DNA of 15,425 nucleotides from Butyrivibrio sp. (GTDB taxonomy: Bacteria; Bacillota_A; Clostridia; Lachnospirales; Lachnospiraceae): assembly GCA_024690635.1 (NCBI GenBank), contig JAILOW010000109.1, positions 1-15,425 on the forward strand. Reading direction: 5' to 3'. The translations under genes were made by a program, and so were the position numbers. Position 1 is the stretch's first letter. Every line of letters starts with the position of its first letter. This document shows, piece after piece, positions 13,650-15,425 of the stretch. Below the pieces are notes generated by a model. That model saw only the letters and a list, made by a program, of their open reading frames with translations. It made no database searches and had not been told where the DNA came from.

Positions 13650-13959
13650 TCAGGACGGAGTGCTTTTGGAGGAGGGAAAGAACTACAGGCTCTCATTCAA
13701 GGCAAAAGCCAGCATTGAGAGAAATATTGCATATTCCCTTCAGGAGTATGAAGGAGAGTGGACCAACTACAGCGGCACAGAGGATCCTGTGGCTATAGGA
13801 ACGGACTGGAAGACCGTAACATGCGAATTTAAAATGGAATATCCAACCGATAACAGCGCGAGGTTTAACATAACCTTTGGATCTGTAGGCGGTGAGAGGA
13901 TCTCCGAAAAACACGACGTTTACATCGACGACATAGTGCTTGAAGAAATATCAGGCTGA
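13636..13959 (+). pseudogene. Out-of-frame carbohydrate-binding module remnant of the GH16 gene
   Basis: In the +1 frame relative to the GH16 gene, sequence reads WKLNQDGVLLEEGKNYRLSF, then KAKASIERNIAYSL, DWKTVTCEFKMEYPTDN, ARFNITFG and DVYIDDIVLEEISG. This is most of a CBM4/9-type beta-sandwich module, including its last strand. Its first part repeats, at homologous positions, the module already begun in the GH16 frame (YAVQLKQENIP, YELSFDAYSTEEREI). Two tandem modules therefore seem to have been joined by a deletion near 13636-13647 that lost the frame. The ATG at 13636 has no SD and lies inside the GH16 gene, so separate translation is unlikely. A sequence error would not explain the repeated part. 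Confidence 0.7.
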
Positions 13960-13960
13960 T

Positions 13961-14788
13961 TTATCCGAAAGGATTGTAAAATCTGCTTCCGTTTATATGT
14001 GTAAGTGTAAGAGAAGCAGCAAATAAAAGCATACAGACAGCAATGCTGATGTAGTCAAGGACCTGGAATTTTTGCGCCATATACCAGGTCCTTTTTTTGT
14101 TTTTGCCAAAGCATCTAAGCTCCATGGCATTTGAAATGATCTCAATCCTGTCCATGCTGCTGAGGATCAGAGGAACCAGAATGGAAGAGGCGGATTTAAG
14201 GCGGTTTATAAGAGATGCCTTTTTGCTAAGCTCAATGCCTCTTGCCTGAGAAGCCTGGCTGATATCGTGGTACTGCTTTTGAATATCAGGTATGTAGCGA
14301 AGCGCAAGGGCCACGGAATAGGAGATGGAGTAGCTGACTCCAATCTTATTAAGTGAAGCCGCAAATTCGCTGGGATTGGTGGTGCATACAAACAAAAGAA
14401 CAAAAGGTATGGTTGCCAGATACTTCAGAATATAATTTAGCTGGAAAAAGAGCTGCTCGGCTGTGGGAGCAAAATATCCGGAAAGCCCGAAAAGATATGT
14501 ACAGCTTCCGTAAACCTCAGTTCCGTGGTGGGGTGAGAAAATATATACCAGCACTGTGTTCAGTATCAGAAAGACAATGGTGAACCACAGCATAAAGGTA
14601 ACATCCTTGAGCCTTATCTTTCCCACGGGGAAAAGAGCTATTCCGAGCACTGACAAAACCAGTAAAAGCCTGGTGTCATAGGTGGTCATGGCTGCAAGAC
14701 TCCATAAAAGAAGGCAGATCAGCTTGGTGGCTCCCGTAAGGGAGTGAATGGGAGATTTTTTTTCAATATAATTAAATAGATTGTTCAT
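13961..14788 (-). CDS. ecfT: Energy-coupling factor transporter transmembrane protein EcfT
   Basis: This is a 275-residue membrane protein. EcfT couples ATP hydrolysis by the EcfA ATPases to a substrate-binding S component in vitamin or metal uptake. Hydrophobic spans are clear at about residues 20-37, 42-56, 64-87 and 123-145, with one near the C-terminus (about 246-266). Between them is the long cytoplasmic coupling region with two arginine motifs, [11 protein letters not shown] and [10 protein letters not shown], that contact the ATPases. The second motif has Cys where Gly is usual. Length fits the family. The start overlaps the upstream ATPase gene by 17 bases, with GGGAG a rather long 13 bases before the ATG, which suggests coupled translation. 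No S component is in view, so the substrate is unknown. The stop is 1 base from the end of the convergent GH16 remnant. Confidence 0.9.
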   Translation of the reverse strand: MNNLFNYIEKKSPIHSLTGATKLICLLLWSLAAMTTYDTRLLLVLSVLGIALFPVGKIRLKDVTFMLWFTIVFLILNTVLVYIFSPHHGTEVYGSCTYLFGLSGYFAPTAEQLFFQLNYILKYLATIPFVLLFVCTTNPSEFAASLNKIGVSYSISYSVALALRYIPDIQKQYHDISQASQARGIELSKKASLINRLKSASSILVPLILSSMDRIEIISNAMELRCFGKNKKRTWYMAQKFQVLDYISIAVCMLLFAASLTLTHINGSRFYNPFG

Positions 14789-15425
14789 GTTTTCTTACAT
14801 TCTCCCTTTCGTAGTCTATAAAGCTCTGCACAAATCCTGTTTTGTCTTCGATGCCGCAAAGACCGGCAAGATGGAAGAGACTGGTCTCTTTAAGGCTTGC
14901 CCTGTCCACGATGTCTTTATCCGTAAGGACTGCGGCGCAGCTTTTATCTGCTATGATCTGTCCGTCTGAAAAGACAATGCTTCTGTCAGCATATTCCAGC
15001 ATCAGATGCATGTCGTGGGTTATCATGACAATCGTGATACCACGCTCATTCAGTCCCCTTAAAAACTCCATGATGCTTGTATAATTTCTGTAATCCTGTC
15101 CGGCGGTGGGCTCATCAAGGATGATCATCTCCGGCTCAAGTACCAGGATGGAACAGATGGTAACTCTTTTTTTCTGACCGTAGCTAAGGGCTGATATAGG
15201 CCAGTTACGCATTTTGTATAGTCCGCATATCTTAAGGACTTTTTCAACTCTTTCCTTTACTTCATCCTCGGGAACACCGCGAAGCCTAAGGCCCAGAGCA
15301 ATCTCGTCAAAGATCATGACTTTGGAGATCATCTGATTGGGGTTTTGCATCACATATCCCACATGCTCGGCTCTTTCCTTTATTGAAAGAGCAGTAAAGT
15401 CCATGCCGTTAAAGATGATCTCTCC
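14772..15425 (-). CDS. Energy-coupling factor transporter ATPase (partial, N-terminus outside window)
   Basis: The frame is open to the right edge; the ATG at 15402-15404 is internal because GEIIFNG reads upstream of it. Seen in order: Q-loop region [13 protein letters not shown] with [12 protein letters not shown], the ABC signature [11 protein letters not shown] (Tyr replacing Gly), Walker [14 protein letters not shown], and the H-loop [17 protein letters not shown]. The Walker A motif lies beyond the window. The [11 protein letters not shown] form and the [19 protein letters not shown] stretch look like the second half of fused tandem ECF ATPases, so the full gene may encode two ABC domains. 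It lies directly upstream of ecfT and overlaps it by 17 bases. It energises uptake together with EcfT. Confidence 0.92.
   Translation of the reverse strand, partial: GEIIFNGMDFTALSIKERAEHVGYVMQNPNQMISKVMIFDEIALGLRLRGVPEDEVKERVEKVLKICGLYKMRNWPISALSYGQKKRVTICSILVLEPEMIILDEPTAGQDYRNYTSIMEFLRGLNERGITIVMITHDMHLMLEYADRSIVFSDGQIIADKSCAAVLTDKDIVDRASLKETSLFHLAGLCGIEDKTGFVQSFIDYERENVRKHEQSI

Noticed and set aside
13630..13650. Programmed ribosomal frameshift in the GH16 gene
   Set aside because: No slippery heptamer or downstream structure is evident, and the repeated module segment points to a deletion.

Overview
The window looks like a chromosome segment from a motile, plant-polysaccharide-degrading member of the Lachnospiraceae (Butyrivibrio/Pseudobutyrivibrio type). 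This is inferred from gene content: a CUT1-type sugar ABC transporter, GH39 and GH16 glycosidases, a Cache-type chemoreceptor with a sigma-28-like promoter, a clostripain-family peptidase, an ECF transporter, and strong Gram-positive Shine-Dalgarno sequences. Base composition is moderate throughout. No rRNA, tRNA, CRISPR array, integrase or transposase gene was seen.

Layout: (1) 1-2132 (+) is the end of a sugar ABC operon. It holds the C-terminal part of the solute-binding protein, an intra-operon hairpin, two permeases that overlap by ATGA, and an A/T-rich terminator. (2) 2226-4032 (+) is a methyl-accepting chemotaxis protein with its own sigma-28-like promoter, a leader hairpin touching the SD, and a terminator. 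(3) 4088-10233 (+) is the most unusual part. One apparent operon (4153-9132) encodes a membrane-anchored thioredoxin-like protein, a large MalT/LuxR-type ATPase regulator, an 88-residue unknown protein and a membrane-anchored C11 (clostripain) peptidase with a Tyr/Asp-rich repeat tail. A separate transcript (9279-10187) encodes a two-part protein with a LURP-one/Tubby-like C-terminal domain. Both transcripts are preceded by the same 18-bp dyad (AGTACCC-N4-GGGTACT type), which lies exactly the same distance from a -10-like hexamer, so they are probably co-regulated. (4) 10319-13959 is a glycan-degradation region: a GH39 beta-xylosidase-like enzyme, a convergent small GlsB/YeaQ-type membrane protein, and a GH16 beta-glucanase lipoprotein. 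The carbohydrate-binding tail of the GH16 protein is broken by an out-of-frame junction. Three copies of a REP-like palindromic repeat lie in the gaps here. (5) 13961-15425 (-) is the end of an ECF transporter operon: ecfT and, overlapping its start, an ATPase cut by the window edge.

How the parts fit together: the ABC importer and the two glycosidases fit hemicellulose or beta-glucan use. The central locus reads as a regulated cell-surface protease module. The thioredoxin-like protein and the peptidase share a related N-terminal anchor, so both are expected to work on the outer face of the membrane. The LuxR-type ATPase is the obvious candidate to act on the paired dyads. That functional link is inference; the shared dyad, its spacing and the shared anchor are visible directly.
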